Positions 24,195 through 32,539 of a DNA stretch of 64,000 nt are shown here, piece after piece. The stretch covers positions 434,001-498,000 of the forward strand of contig NZ_JABCSC020000001.1 in the NCBI RefSeq assembly GCF_012972705.2, written 5' to 3'. Source of the stretch: Uliginosibacterium aquaticum. Lineage in GTDB: Bacteria; Pseudomonadota; Gammaproteobacteria; Burkholderiales; Rhodocyclaceae. Position numbers and translations under genes: made by a program. Within the stretch, counting starts at the first letter, position 1, and each line of letters starts with the position of its first letter. The notes under the pieces were generated by a model, which had not been told where the DNA came from, ran no database searches, and saw only the letters and a list, made by a program, of their open reading frames with translations.

Positions 24195-25865
24195 ATGCGG
24201 GCCTGTTCAAAGTTGCTTTCGGTGTCAGCCTTGGCGCTGGTTCTTGCTGCATGCGGTGGAGGCGGCGGCGGTGGGGGCGGTACGGCCGCTGCGGTATCGT
24301 CAGCCAGTTCTGCCAGCAGTTCTGTGACGAGCTCCGTCAGTGCCAGTTCGGCCGCTTCGTCGGCGCTCAGCAACTCATCCTCCAGCTCGTCGTCCAGCAG
24401 TTCCTTCCCGTCTGGCTGGGCCGTGTATTCGGCCGACAAACTGCCGACTGCTGCAGGCTCGATCACGCTGGCAGGCGGCACGGCGGGGCAGTTCAATCTG
24501 TGTGCCTCGGCCGGCTGTAACGCGAGTTATGCCTCGGTCAGCAGCGGCATTCTGACGGTTGATACCACCACAGAAACTGCCATTACCGAGCAAAGCTACT
24601 TCCAGCTCGACAATGCCTTCAAGACGGGCGGTTATCCGAAGTCGGCAACAGTCATTGCCCGCATGCGTGGCAACAGCGTGACGAACCTGAAGGGATTGAC
24701 GATCGACACAGCTTTCTCCGAGCCGGGTGAGTCCGGGCCGCGCGTGCATCTGGTGCTCTTGCCGAATAATCACAGTACCGGGATGTATGCCGGGGCGCTC
24801 GATCAGTCCCTCACGGGCGACCAGAACGTGTACTCGTCGGATTTCGACACCACGGTCTATCACACCTATCAGCTCTCGGTGACGTTCACGAGCGCGACTG
24901 CGGGGACGGTACGCGTGTATCTGGATGGTGCCGCCACACCGATTCTGGAAAAGACGCTGAGCAATCTGAAGCAGGCGACTGCCGTGGGGCAGAACTATCT
25001 GCGGATCGGTGAGGAAAACACTTCGGAGCACGCCAAGGGTGATTTCGACTGGGTGATCTGGAGTTCGGATGCGGCTTACACCCCGGCGCAACTCGCCGGT
25101 GCGCTGCCTGCCGTACTGGGCCCGGTGAGCGGTTACATGGGCTGGAATACCTATACGGCCGATCTGTTTCCGACTGCTACGGGCTCGATCACGTTGGCCG
25201 GTGGCAGCGCGAGTCAGTTCAATCTGTGTGCCTCAGCAGGCTGCAACGCGAGCTACGCATCGGTTGCTGGCGGCATCCTGACGGTTGATACCACGGCAGA
25301 AACGGCTGTTACCGAGCAAAGCTACTTCCAGCTCGACAACGCCTTCAAGACGGGCGCTTATCCGAAGTCTGCCACGCTCATCGCACGCATGCGCGGCAAT
25401 AGTGTGACCAACCTGAAGGGGCTCACGATTGATACGGCCTTCTCGCAGACCGGTGCCTCTGGCCCGCGCGTGCAGCTCCAGCTCTTGCCGGACAATCACA
25501 GTACCGGGATGTATGCCGGGGCGCTCGATCAGTCCGTTACGGGCGACCAGAACGTGTACTCGTCGGATTTCGACACCACGGTCTATCACACCTATCAGCT
25601 CTCGGTGACGTTCACCAGCGCGACGGCAGGTACGGTGCGCGTGTATCTGGATGGCGCCGCCACGCCGATACTGGAGAAGACGCTGAGCAATCTGAAGCAG
25701 GCGACTGCCGTGGGTCAGAACTATCTGCGGATCGGTGAGGAAACCACCTCGGAGCACGCCAAGGGTGACATCGATTGGGTGATCTGGACCAATGAGGCGG
25801 CCTACACCCCTGCGCAAGTGAGCGGTTTGCTGCCGGCAGCACTGGGCAGCATCAGCGGCTACTGA
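24195..25865 (+). CDS. Lipoprotein with two near-identical beta-rich repeats
   Basis: This 556-residue protein has a lipoprotein signal (LAAC, C20), a polyglycine run, and a serine-rich linker to about residue 75. Two repeats of about 235 residues follow. Each runs from a W-x-x-Y-(S/T)-A-D start, through FNLCASAGCNASYASV and VIARMRGNSVTNLKGLTIDTAF in the first copy, to an SGY end. Two cysteines per repeat may form a disulfide. The repeats look like laminin-G/concanavalin-type domains and may bind carbohydrate, but I do not recognise the family. The serine-linker design matches the pectinesterase lipoprotein. The ATG at 24195 has AGGGGA upstream; a GC-rich hairpin terminator follows. Confidence 0.8.
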   Translation: MRACSKLLSVSALALVLAACGGGGGGGGGTAAAVSSASSASSSVTSSVSASSAASSALSNSSSSSSSSSSFPSGWAVYSADKLPTAAGSITLAGGTAGQFNLCASAGCNASYASVSSGILTVDTTTETAITEQSYFQLDNAFKTGGYPKSATVIARMRGNSVTNLKGLTIDTAFSEPGESGPRVHLVLLPNNHSTGMYAGALDQSLTGDQNVYSSDFDTTVYHTYQLSVTFTSATAGTVRVYLDGAATPILEKTLSNLKQATAVGQNYLRIGEENTSEHAKGDFDWVIWSSDAAYTPAQLAGALPAVLGPVSGYMGWNTYTADLFPTATGSITLAGGSASQFNLCASAGCNASYASVAGGILTVDTTAETAVTEQSYFQLDNAFKTGAYPKSATLIARMRGNSVTNLKGLTIDTAFSQTGASGPRVQLQLLPDNHSTGMYAGALDQSVTGDQNVYSSDFDTTVYHTYQLSVTFTSATAGTVRVYLDGAATPILEKTLSNLKQATAVGQNYLRIGEETTSEHAKGDIDWVIWTNEAAYTPAQVSGLLPAALGSISGY

Positions 25866-25900
25866 GATATTCTTGTGATGCCCGGAATAGATCGGGCATA

Positions 25901-25932
25901 AAAAAGGGCCGCGCACTGCGCGGCCCTTTTTC
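25901..25932. terminator. Bidirectional rho-independent terminator
   Basis: A stem GGGCCGCGC (25906-25914) with GCGCGGCCC (25918-25926), flanked by AAAAA on the left and TTTTTC on the right, serves the convergent lipoprotein and porin genes. Confidence 0.9.
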
Positions 25933-25950
25933 ATGTGCGGACGGACCTGC

Positions 25951-26781
25951 TTACAGGTGCCATTCGAGCTTGAGCAGCGGCTGGGAAGTCTTCGAGCCGG
26001 TTCCGGAGGAGCCGAACTTGTTCTTCACGTACTCGTAGCCTACGCCCGCGAGAAAGGTGTCCTTGCTGCCACCGGCGAGCTTGCCGGCATCCACCATCAG
26101 GAAGGCGTTGATCCAGGTTTCAGCCTTGGTTTCGGTGCCAAAGCCGTCCTTGCCCTTGGCCCCGGTGTAGGTGGCCCAGCCATTGAACTTGAGCGGTACG
26201 GGGCCGGCGTCGAAGCCCACGCCCCATGCGCTGCCCACGCGCCAGGTCAGATCGAAATCAACCGCCTTGCCGACGATGCCGTTGTGGTTCTTTTCCTTGT
26301 AGCTCAGGAAGTCCAGATCGGCCCAGCCCCAGGTGCCGCCGAACTTGATGGTCGGGCCGACGATGAGCTTCTGCACGCGTGCGGCGAAGGCGTCATCCTT
26401 GGAGTTCAGGTCGATACGGGTGGTCCAGGCGAAATCGCTGATCGGGCCGAGAGCAATCTTGGTGCCGGTGAGCTTGCCGTAGTGCAGCTGGTTGGCAAAG
26501 ATCGCATACAGCTCCTGGGCGCCACCACCACCGTTGTTGGCGGGGTCGTTGTGGTCCGACTTGAGCATGTCGACGGTGAAGAAGTTGCTGCCGTACTTGA
26601 AGCCGCTGACGTGAGTGAAGTTCAGGATGTTCTTCGTCACATCCTTGTCGTTGGCTGGCTCATGGAAGCTCGTGCCATAGCGATAGCTGACCGAGTTGTC
26701 GCTCCAGTCAGCGGCCTGAGCTGCAACGCAGCCGAAGGCGAGAATGAGGGCACTGCTGATCCGGGTGAGGCGGGTGTTCAT
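25951..26781 (-). CDS. Tsx-like nucleoside-specific outer-membrane channel
   Basis: This 276-residue protein has a Sec signal peptide (cleavage after AAQA) and a 12-strand-like beta-barrel pattern ending in LKLEWHL, with aromatic and hydrophobic residues near the C terminus. SVSYRYGTSFHEPAN and NFTHVSGFKYGSNFF are typical of the Channel_Tsx/OmpK family. It probably admits nucleosides or nucleobases across the outer membrane. The ATG at 26781 has AAGGAG six to eight bases upstream. It is downstream, on the same strand, of the NCS2 permease, fitting a shared uptake role. Confidence 0.85.
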   Translation of the reverse strand: MNTRLTRISSALILAFGCVAAQAADWSDNSVSYRYGTSFHEPANDKDVTKNILNFTHVSGFKYGSNFFTVDMLKSDHNDPANNGGGGAQELYAIFANQLHYGKLTGTKIALGPISDFAWTTRIDLNSKDDAFAARVQKLIVGPTIKFGGTWGWADLDFLSYKEKNHNGIVGKAVDFDLTWRVGSAWGVGFDAGPVPLKFNGWATYTGAKGKDGFGTETKAETWINAFLMVDAGKLAGGSKDTFLAGVGYEYVKNKFGSSGTGSKTSQPLLKLEWHL

Positions 26782-27116
26782 TCGAAACTCCTTGTCATGA
26801 AGTGGGACAGTCCAGCGCGGGCTGTTGATGGCCATCCTATGAGAAGCGTTCGCTGCTGCTCCGCATGGCCTTCATACGGGAAATGAAATGCCTTGCAAGA
26901 GTGCGGGCGGGTGTCTTTTGTGCCCCAGGATGGATTTGGGGTGGTCTTGCAAGTATTTGAAAAAAAATAACAAACTTGAGCGTATGGATGGCTTGCTGGT
27001 GCATGCACCGGCACGGTTCATGTAGCCTGGTCCTCATGTTTGATGAGGCAGATTGCTTATAACCAAAGTGATAAGACTGTGTGGCGCCGGCGCAACACGA
27101 TCTGATGCATTTGGAA
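26782..27116. other. Promoter region of the Tsx-like gene
   Basis: No gene is supported. The terminator of the preceding permease lies at its right border, so the porin has its own promoter here. An AT-rich stretch (caagtatttgaaaaaaaat and onward, about 26948-26972) is the likeliest promoter zone. Confidence 0.5.
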
Positions 27117-27144
27117 TTAAAAAAGCCGGCCCTCGGGCCGGCTT
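27117..27144 (-). terminator. Terminator after the NCS2 permease
   Basis: A perfect 10-base stem, aagccggccc (27123-27132) with gggccggctt (27135-27144), is followed on the minus strand by TTTTTAATTCC. Confidence 0.88.
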
Positions 27145-27163
27145 GCTTGGGGGGCAGGAGAAC

Positions 27164-28753
27164 TCAGCTCGCTGCTGCCTGGGGCAGGGCTTCATCCTCC
27201 GCTTCGGTGCGGGTCGTGTTCTCTGCACAGGCGTACCTCGCACAGCCGGCCAGCACACCGGCTACTGCGAGGTAACTCAGGGCCACCAGCGGGCTTTGGG
27301 CGATGCCGATGGCCTCGCCGTGCATGAAGCCGAAGAAGCTCAGTACGGCTGCGCAGGCTGCGAAGGCTGCGGCCTTCATGAAGTTGCGGTCGATCACGCA
27401 GACGCCGATGGCGCCCAGCATCAGGCCGCCGAGGATGGCGCCGCCGCCCATGACTTCAAGGCCGTGGTAAAGCACGCCGACCTGGCCCAGCTTGTCCAGC
27501 CCCACTGTGGCGGCGTTGGTGCCGGCGGCAGCCAGTGCGTTGTCGATCATCAGCTTGCCCCAGGCGGCAAGGTGAGGTGTGAGGGCCAGGATGATGGCCG
27601 GGGCATGCTTCTTCGGGCTCTCCTGAAAGGCCTGGGCGCCGATCAGCATGCCGATGTAGAGCAGGATCGGCGAGATCGCCACCACCGGGATCAGCGCCAT
27701 CATCAGGGCGATGATGCCAAACCATGACATCAGGATCACTGCGAGGCCGGTCGCGGCGGAGTAGCCGATCCGCCCGCCCATGGCTTTCCAGCCCGGGTGA
27801 CCGATGTAGACGGCATTGATGAAGGGGTTGCCCATCAGGCAGCCAATCAGGCTGATCACGCCATCAGCGGTGAGCACACGGGTGGTGGGGAAGCTGTCAC
27901 CGGCCACGGCAGCGCTCTCCACGTTGTCCATCGCTTCAACCAGATCGTAGATGCCGAAGGGTATGGCAGTGACGAGGATTACGCCGAGAAACTCGAAGCC
28001 TGAAAATACATGCCCCACGGCGGGGAGCGGCAGCGAGAAACCGAAGCTTGCCAGGGCCTGCGTTACGTTGGCTACGCTCATGCCGCCATAGCTGTAGCCG
28101 GCTGCGGTAGAGCCCCAGGCAATCAGGCTGCCGGCGGCGATGGCTACGAGGCCTGCCGGAATGCCCTTGAAGAAACGCACGCCGCCGAACCAGCTCACCA
28201 CGATGATCGCAAAGCACACCAGGCCGATCAGCGGGGTGATGAATAGCTCCTGCGCTGGGCGCATCGAGATGAAGGCGATCGACACGCCGGCCAGGGTGCC
28301 GAGCAGCGCGGCGCGCGGCGTGATCCTGCGGATGAAGGGGGCGATGAAGCCGCCGATCATCAGCACGAAGCTCTGGATGAAGACCCAGGTGAGGCCGGCT
28401 TCCCAGCCCTTGATCGGGTCACCGGTGCTGAGCGAGATCGGCAGCATGATCACGAAGACCACCACGAACATATGCGGCACGCTGATGCCGGAAGGCAGGG
28501 CACAGACATCGCTGCGCCCGGTTTTCTTGGCGAGCTGGTAGGCCAGCCAGGCGTAGTAGCAGGTGGACAGGCACATCATCAGGCCCACGGCGGGCAGGAT
28601 GCGGCCGAAGACAATGGCATCCGGCATCTTGAGTACGAATCGCAGGAGGCCGGTCAGCACCAGCATGTTGACGAGGATGTTCGTGCCGAAGCCGAACAGG
28701 GCGTTCCAGTCGCCCGGCACCCATAGCCGGGGTTTGCTCATGGTCGAAATCAT
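27164..28753 (-). CDS. NCS2-family nucleobase permease
   Basis: This 529-residue inner-membrane protein has about 12-14 hydrophobic helices and resembles xanthine/uracil-type NCS2 transporters. Family segments include ALPSGISVPHMF, EAMDNVESAAVAGDSFPTTR and GNPFINAVYIGHPGWKAMGGR. It should be a proton-coupled nucleobase importer, with xanthine, urate or another purine as the likely cargo given the locus. The ATG at 28753 has GGAGAG six bases upstream. The gap to the upstream isochorismatase-family gene is under 100 bases, so co-transcription is plausible. Confidence 0.88.
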   Translation of the reverse strand: MISTMSKPRLWVPGDWNALFGFGTNILVNMLVLTGLLRFVLKMPDAIVFGRILPAVGLMMCLSTCYYAWLAYQLAKKTGRSDVCALPSGISVPHMFVVVFVIMLPISLSTGDPIKGWEAGLTWVFIQSFVLMIGGFIAPFIRRITPRAALLGTLAGVSIAFISMRPAQELFITPLIGLVCFAIIVVSWFGGVRFFKGIPAGLVAIAAGSLIAWGSTAAGYSYGGMSVANVTQALASFGFSLPLPAVGHVFSGFEFLGVILVTAIPFGIYDLVEAMDNVESAAVAGDSFPTTRVLTADGVISLIGCLMGNPFINAVYIGHPGWKAMGGRIGYSAATGLAVILMSWFGIIALMMALIPVVAISPILLYIGMLIGAQAFQESPKKHAPAIILALTPHLAAWGKLMIDNALAAAGTNAATVGLDKLGQVGVLYHGLEVMGGGAILGGLMLGAIGVCVIDRNFMKAAAFAACAAVLSFFGFMHGEAIGIAQSPLVALSYLAVAGVLAGCARYACAENTTRTEAEDEALPQAAAS

Positions 28754-28846
28754 TGCTGCTCTCCAGTTGGCGCGCCTTGCCCGCTGAGGGGCCGGGCGTT
28801 TCTCGATCAAGCCTGCCGCTTCGCATTGCGAAGCAGCCCCGGGGCT

Positions 28847-29524
28847 TCAACTGCTGCTCATCAACGCAGCGAGGATGCGCTGCGAATCGGACACCCAGCC
28901 AAAGATCCCGCCCTGCGCGCTGATCATGCGCAGGGCGATTTCGTGAAATTCGGGAAAGTAGGAGGCACAGCCATCGGCGGGCAGCACGCAGCGGTAGCCG
29001 CGATCATTGCCCTCGCGCACCGTGGTGTGCACGCAGACCTCGGTGGTCACGCCGCACACGATCAGGGTGTCGATGGCGCGCGTGCTCAGCACGAGCTGCA
29101 GATCGGTGGCGTAGAACGCGCCCTTGCCCGGTTTGTCGATTACGACCTCGCCAGGGATGGGCTGCAGGGCCGGGATGATTGCGTGGCCGGCTTCACCACG
29201 GACCAGGATCCTGCCCATCGGCCCCTTGTCGCCGATGCGCAGGCTCGGCGCGCCGCGCGCGATCTTGGCGGGCGGCGCGTCGCTCAGATCCGGGCGATGG
29301 CCTTCGCGGGTGTGGATGACCAGCATGTCGAGCTGGCGCGCGCCGGCCAGCAGGCGCTGGATGGGCGCCACTGCGCTCTGCAGGCGGGAGACATCATTGC
29401 CGAGGGTTTCGCCGAAGCCGCCGGGTTCCAGAAAGTCGCGCTGCATGTCGATCACGACCAGGGCCGTGTGGGCCGGATCGATGGCGATCGGCCCCGGTTC
29501 TGCATCGATCAGCGCTGTGCTCAT
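28847..29524 (-). CDS. Isochorismatase-family cysteine amidohydrolase
   Basis: This 225-residue hydrolase has the Asp-Lys-Cys triad of the family: [20 protein letters not shown] and [13 protein letters not shown]. The layout resembles ureidoacrylate/biuret-type amidohydrolases (RutB, BiuH) rather than isochorismate hydrolases, and no siderophore gene is nearby. A ring-opened ureide or other amide from nucleobase breakdown is the most plausible substrate. It precedes the NCS2 permease on the same strand, which supports a role with imported nucleobases or ureides. Confidence 0.83.
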   Translation of the reverse strand: MSTALIDAEPGPIAIDPAHTALVVIDMQRDFLEPGGFGETLGNDVSRLQSAVAPIQRLLAGARQLDMLVIHTREGHRPDLSDAPPAKIARGAPSLRIGDKGPMGRILVRGEAGHAIIPALQPIPGEVVIDKPGKGAFYATDLQLVLSTRAIDTLIVCGVTTEVCVHTTVREGNDRGYRCVLPADGCASYFPEFHEIALRMISAQGGIFGWVSDSQRILAALMSSS

Positions 29525-29730
29525 GGTGGCTCCCGGTATGCGGCGAAATCTTCTTCGTTACGACTAAAGCAAGAGCCGAACCACTTGAATACAAGATGGT
29601 GGACAAGACGTTTTTGCTTTTAAAACAGCGCTTTGATGCTTGATTGGCGGCGCTGGATGCGTTTGCATTCGCACCGAAGCGAGGCAGGTGCAGCAGAGGC
29701 CGCACCTCCGGGAGGCGGTGGGTGCCGCCA

Positions 29731-30079
29731 GGGCATGGACGAGTTCAGGCGGAGGTTTGTGTAGGGCCGGCTTCAGCCGGCGGAGCCCGTACGGAGAGTG
29801 GGTGACTGCGGCTGAAGCCGCACCTACGGGAGGCGGTGGGGGCGTCAGGGCATGGGCGAGTTCAGGCGGAGGTTTGTGTAGGGCCGGCTTCAGCCGGCGG
29901 GGCCCGGACGGAGTGAGTGGCTGCGGCTGAAGCCGCACCGATGGGAGGAAGTGGGGGCGTCAGGGCATGGGCGAGTTCAGGTGGAGGTTTGTGTAGGGCC
30001 GGCTTCAGCCGGCGGGGCCCGGACGGAGAGGGAGGGCTGCGGCTGAAGCCGCACCTACGGGAGGCGGAGGGGGCTGTCA
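29731..30079. repeat. Three tandem ~116-bp repeats built from REP palindromes
   Basis: Three head-to-tail units lie at 29731-29847, 29848-29962 and 29963-30079, with part of another unit's right end at about 29696-29730. Each contains gggccggcttcagccggcgg and, about 35 bases later, gcggctgaagccgcacc; these are two hairpins of opposite sense. Flanking segments such as gagttcaggcggaggtttgtg are also conserved. The array fills the gap between the isochorismatase-family gene and the reductase gene. Small indels account for the 115-117 base unit lengths. Confidence 0.9.
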
Positions 30080-30095
30080 GGGCGTGGGCAGGCGC

Positions 30096-31028
30096 TCAGC
30101 GGTCCAGAACCAGGCGCTTCCCGGCGCAGCGCGACACACAGGGCAGCATGAGCTTGCCGCCGGCTTGCTCGGCTTCATTCAGATAGGCATCGTGATGCGT
30201 CGGGGTGCCTTCCAGCACTTCGCTGAGGCAGGCACCGCAGACGCCTTGCTCGCAGGAGGTGGGGATGTCCACGCCGCAGGCGCGGGCCACCTGGATGATG
30301 GGAATGCCCGCTGGCACTTCGGCTTCGACGCCGCTGCGGGCGAAGGCAATCGTGAACGTGCCATCGCTGGCCGCAGTGCCTGGCGTAGCGCTGAAGCGTT
30401 CGCTGCGCAGGCGCTGGGCGGGGACGCCGGCCGCGGCCAGTGCCGTTTCGACGGCGGCCATGAAGGGCGCCGGGCCACAGGTGTAGAAGCTTGTACCGGC
30501 GTCACCTGCGTGGGTGCGCACGATCATGGCGAGGGCTGCGGCGGTCTGTGTTCCGTCGAGTCCGGCATGGAGTGTGGCGGACTCACCGAGGCGGTCGGCC
30601 CAAGCGGCGTGAGCCGCACTGCGCGCGAAGTAGTGCAGTTCGGCGGCCGTGCCCAGCGCATTGCGCATGGCATACAAGGGGGTGATGCCGATGCCGCCAG
30701 CCAGCAGCACATGGTGGCTGGCGCTGGCATCGATTTCAAACAGATTGGTTGGCGCGCCGATCCGCAGTCGCTCGCCCACCTGCAGCCGGTGCATGGCCTG
30801 CGAGCCGCCGCGCGAGTTGGCTTCCAGCTTCACCGCGATGCGATAGAGCTGATCCTCGCCGGAGTGGTTGCACAGGGAATAGGCGCGCTGCAGGCCCGCG
30901 GGGAGGCAGACCTGGATGTGCGCGCCGGGTGACCAGGGCGGCAGGCTTTCCCGGCCGGCTGGCACCAGTTCGAAGCTGCGCACCCCTTCGGCTTCGATGC
31001 GGATGCTGCGGATCATCATTTCGATCAT
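30096..31028 (-). CDS. Phthalate dioxygenase reductase-type FMN/2Fe-2S reductase
   Basis: This 310-residue protein should pass electrons from NADH to Rieske oxygenases. The FMN-binding domain carries RAYSLC (R48, Y50, S51), the NAD domain LLAGGIGITPLYAM and YTCGPAPFM, and the C-terminal plant-type ferredoxin domain SCEQGVCGACL plus a final Cys in MLPCVSRC. This is the PDR/VanB order (FMN-NAD-FeS) and lacks an extra N-terminal Rieske domain. It overlaps the amidohydrolase gene by four bases and ends the operon. The two upstream Rieske oxygenases are its obvious partners. Confidence 0.93.
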   Translation of the reverse strand: MIEMMIRSIRIEAEGVRSFELVPAGRESLPPWSPGAHIQVCLPAGLQRAYSLCNHSGEDQLYRIAVKLEANSRGGSQAMHRLQVGERLRIGAPTNLFEIDASASHHVLLAGGIGITPLYAMRNALGTAAELHYFARSAAHAAWADRLGESATLHAGLDGTQTAAALAMIVRTHAGDAGTSFYTCGPAPFMAAVETALAAAGVPAQRLRSERFSATPGTAASDGTFTIAFARSGVEAEVPAGIPIIQVARACGVDIPTSCEQGVCGACLSEVLEGTPTHHDAYLNEAEQAGGKLMLPCVSRCAGKRLVLDR

Positions 31029-32452
31029 GCGGCCTCCGCGCGGCGAATCAATGCCCGGGTGGCAGCGCGGGCTTCTGCGGCCAGTTCGGCCATGTCCAGA
31101 TCAGGAATGGCGCCCTCACGCACGATTTCACGCCCGCCCACCAGCAGGCTGCGCAGATGGGCGCTGCCGCCGCAGGCGACCGGAGCGATGGCCAGGTCGT
31201 GGAGGCCGAAGTAACGTGGGTTGCGCGAGAGATCGTAGATCGCGATGTCCGCCGCCTGCCCTTCGGCCAGACTGCCGATGGCGGGCAGGCCCAGCACTGC
31301 GGCACCGCCGCTGCTGCCCCAGCGGATCACGTCTTCTACGCTGGCCGCGTCTGCACCGGCCTCGCCGGCGCCACCACGGAATTTCGGCTGGGCCGCCTCG
31401 CCGCCCTTGGCGCGCTGCATCAGCCAGGCGACATGGGTCTCCGAGATCATGTCGGCCGCTTCGTTGGAGGCGGCGCCATCGACGCCGATCGACACCGGCA
31501 CGCCGGCGGCTTCCAGTGTCCGGATCGGCGCGATGCCGCTCCCCAGCCGGCCGTTGCTCTGCGGGCAGTGGGCGATGCCGGTGCGGGTGGCGCCGAGCAG
31601 GGCGATCTCGTCCGGATCCAGTTTGACGAGGTGGGCGAACCAGACGTCTGCACCGAGCCAGTCGATGCTCTCGCAATAACGCACCGGGCTGATGCCGCGC
31701 ATCGCATTGACGCTGTCCTGATAGCCGACCGTTTCCGACAGGTGCGAATGCAGGCGCAGGCCCAGTTTGCGTGCCACCGCGGCGGCTTCGCGCAGCTCGC
31801 CCGGCTGCATCGAATAGGGCGGCGTGGTGGGTGCCATCACTACGCGGCGCATGGCCTCCGGTGCGGGGTCGTGAAACTGGCTGGCGAGGCGCTCCATATC
31901 CGCCATGTAGGCCGCCATGCTCTCCGGGCGCAGGGCCTGCGGCAGCTCTGCTTCGAGCTGACGGGTGAGGGTGGCGCCGCCCCGGCACAGCACGAAGCGC
32001 AGACCCAGCCTGGCGGCTTCCTCAAACAGGATGGCCGAGCTGTCGTAGTCCTGCCCGGGGTAGTAGAGGTAATTGTGATCGGCCACTGTGGCGCAGCCGG
32101 AGAGGGCCAGTTCGATCAGGCCGATGCGCGCCGCGAGGCGGAAACTCGCAGCATCGAAACCGGCGCGGAAGCGGTAGGGCGTGGCGGCCAGCCAGGGAGT
32201 GAGGGTCGCATTGAGGCCCAACGGCTCGCCTTTCAGGAGCGCCTGGAACAGGTGGTGATGGGTATTCACCCAGGCCGGGTAGATCACGCAGTCGGTGGCG
32301 TCGAGAATCTGCTCGCCGGGCTGAGGCGTGAGTGCGCCGAGGGCGGCGATGCGGCCGGCGCTGATGCGGATGTCCGGGCCGGCATGGCGCGCGGCGGCGC
32401 CAGCGAGGCCAGTCATGATGGCGGCGGCGTTCTTGATGAGGAGGGAAGTCAT
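31025..32452 (-). CDS. Amidohydrolase (deaminase) of the Rieske operon
   Basis: This 475-residue protein belongs to the TRZ/ATZ/guanine-deaminase branch of the amidohydrolases. Metal motifs are VNTHHHLFQALLKG, LHSHLSE, WFAHLVKLD and GVDGAASNE. It is a clear relative of the 8-oxoguanine deaminase at 22.5 kb but differs at the HHH loop (HHHLFQALLKG against HHHMYQSLTR) and in the insert around residue 385 (GGAGEAGADA). Candidate substrates are an oxidised purine, a methylated purine or a pterin such as isoxanthopterin; I cannot choose. It is coupled to the reductase gene by a four-base overlap. Confidence 0.86.
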   Translation of the reverse strand: MTSLLIKNAAAIMTGLAGAAARHAGPDIRISAGRIAALGALTPQPGEQILDATDCVIYPAWVNTHHHLFQALLKGEPLGLNATLTPWLAATPYRFRAGFDAASFRLAARIGLIELALSGCATVADHNYLYYPGQDYDSSAILFEEAARLGLRFVLCRGGATLTRQLEAELPQALRPESMAAYMADMERLASQFHDPAPEAMRRVVMAPTTPPYSMQPGELREAAAVARKLGLRLHSHLSETVGYQDSVNAMRGISPVRYCESIDWLGADVWFAHLVKLDPDEIALLGATRTGIAHCPQSNGRLGSGIAPIRTLEAAGVPVSIGVDGAASNEAADMISETHVAWLMQRAKGGEAAQPKFRGGAGEAGADAASVEDVIRWGSSGGAAVLGLPAIGSLAEGQAADIAIYDLSRNPRYFGLHDLAIAPVACGGSAHLRSLLVGGREIVREGAIPDLDMAELAAEARAATRALIRRAEAA

Positions 32453-32539
32453 TGGGAATGTCCTGTTCTGGGAGCCCTCTGCCGGCGCTGTGCGCCATCC
32501 TCTCCCTTCAGCGGGAGAGGGAATGGAGGGCGGTGTCGT

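Noticed and set aside
28847-29524. Isochorismatase of siderophore synthesis
   Set aside because: No other siderophore or menaquinone gene is nearby, and context is nucleobase transport.
29731-30079. Possible CRISPR array
   Set aside because: Units are ~116 bases, contiguous and without unique spacers of constant size, and no cas genes are near. The hairpin pairs identify REP elements.
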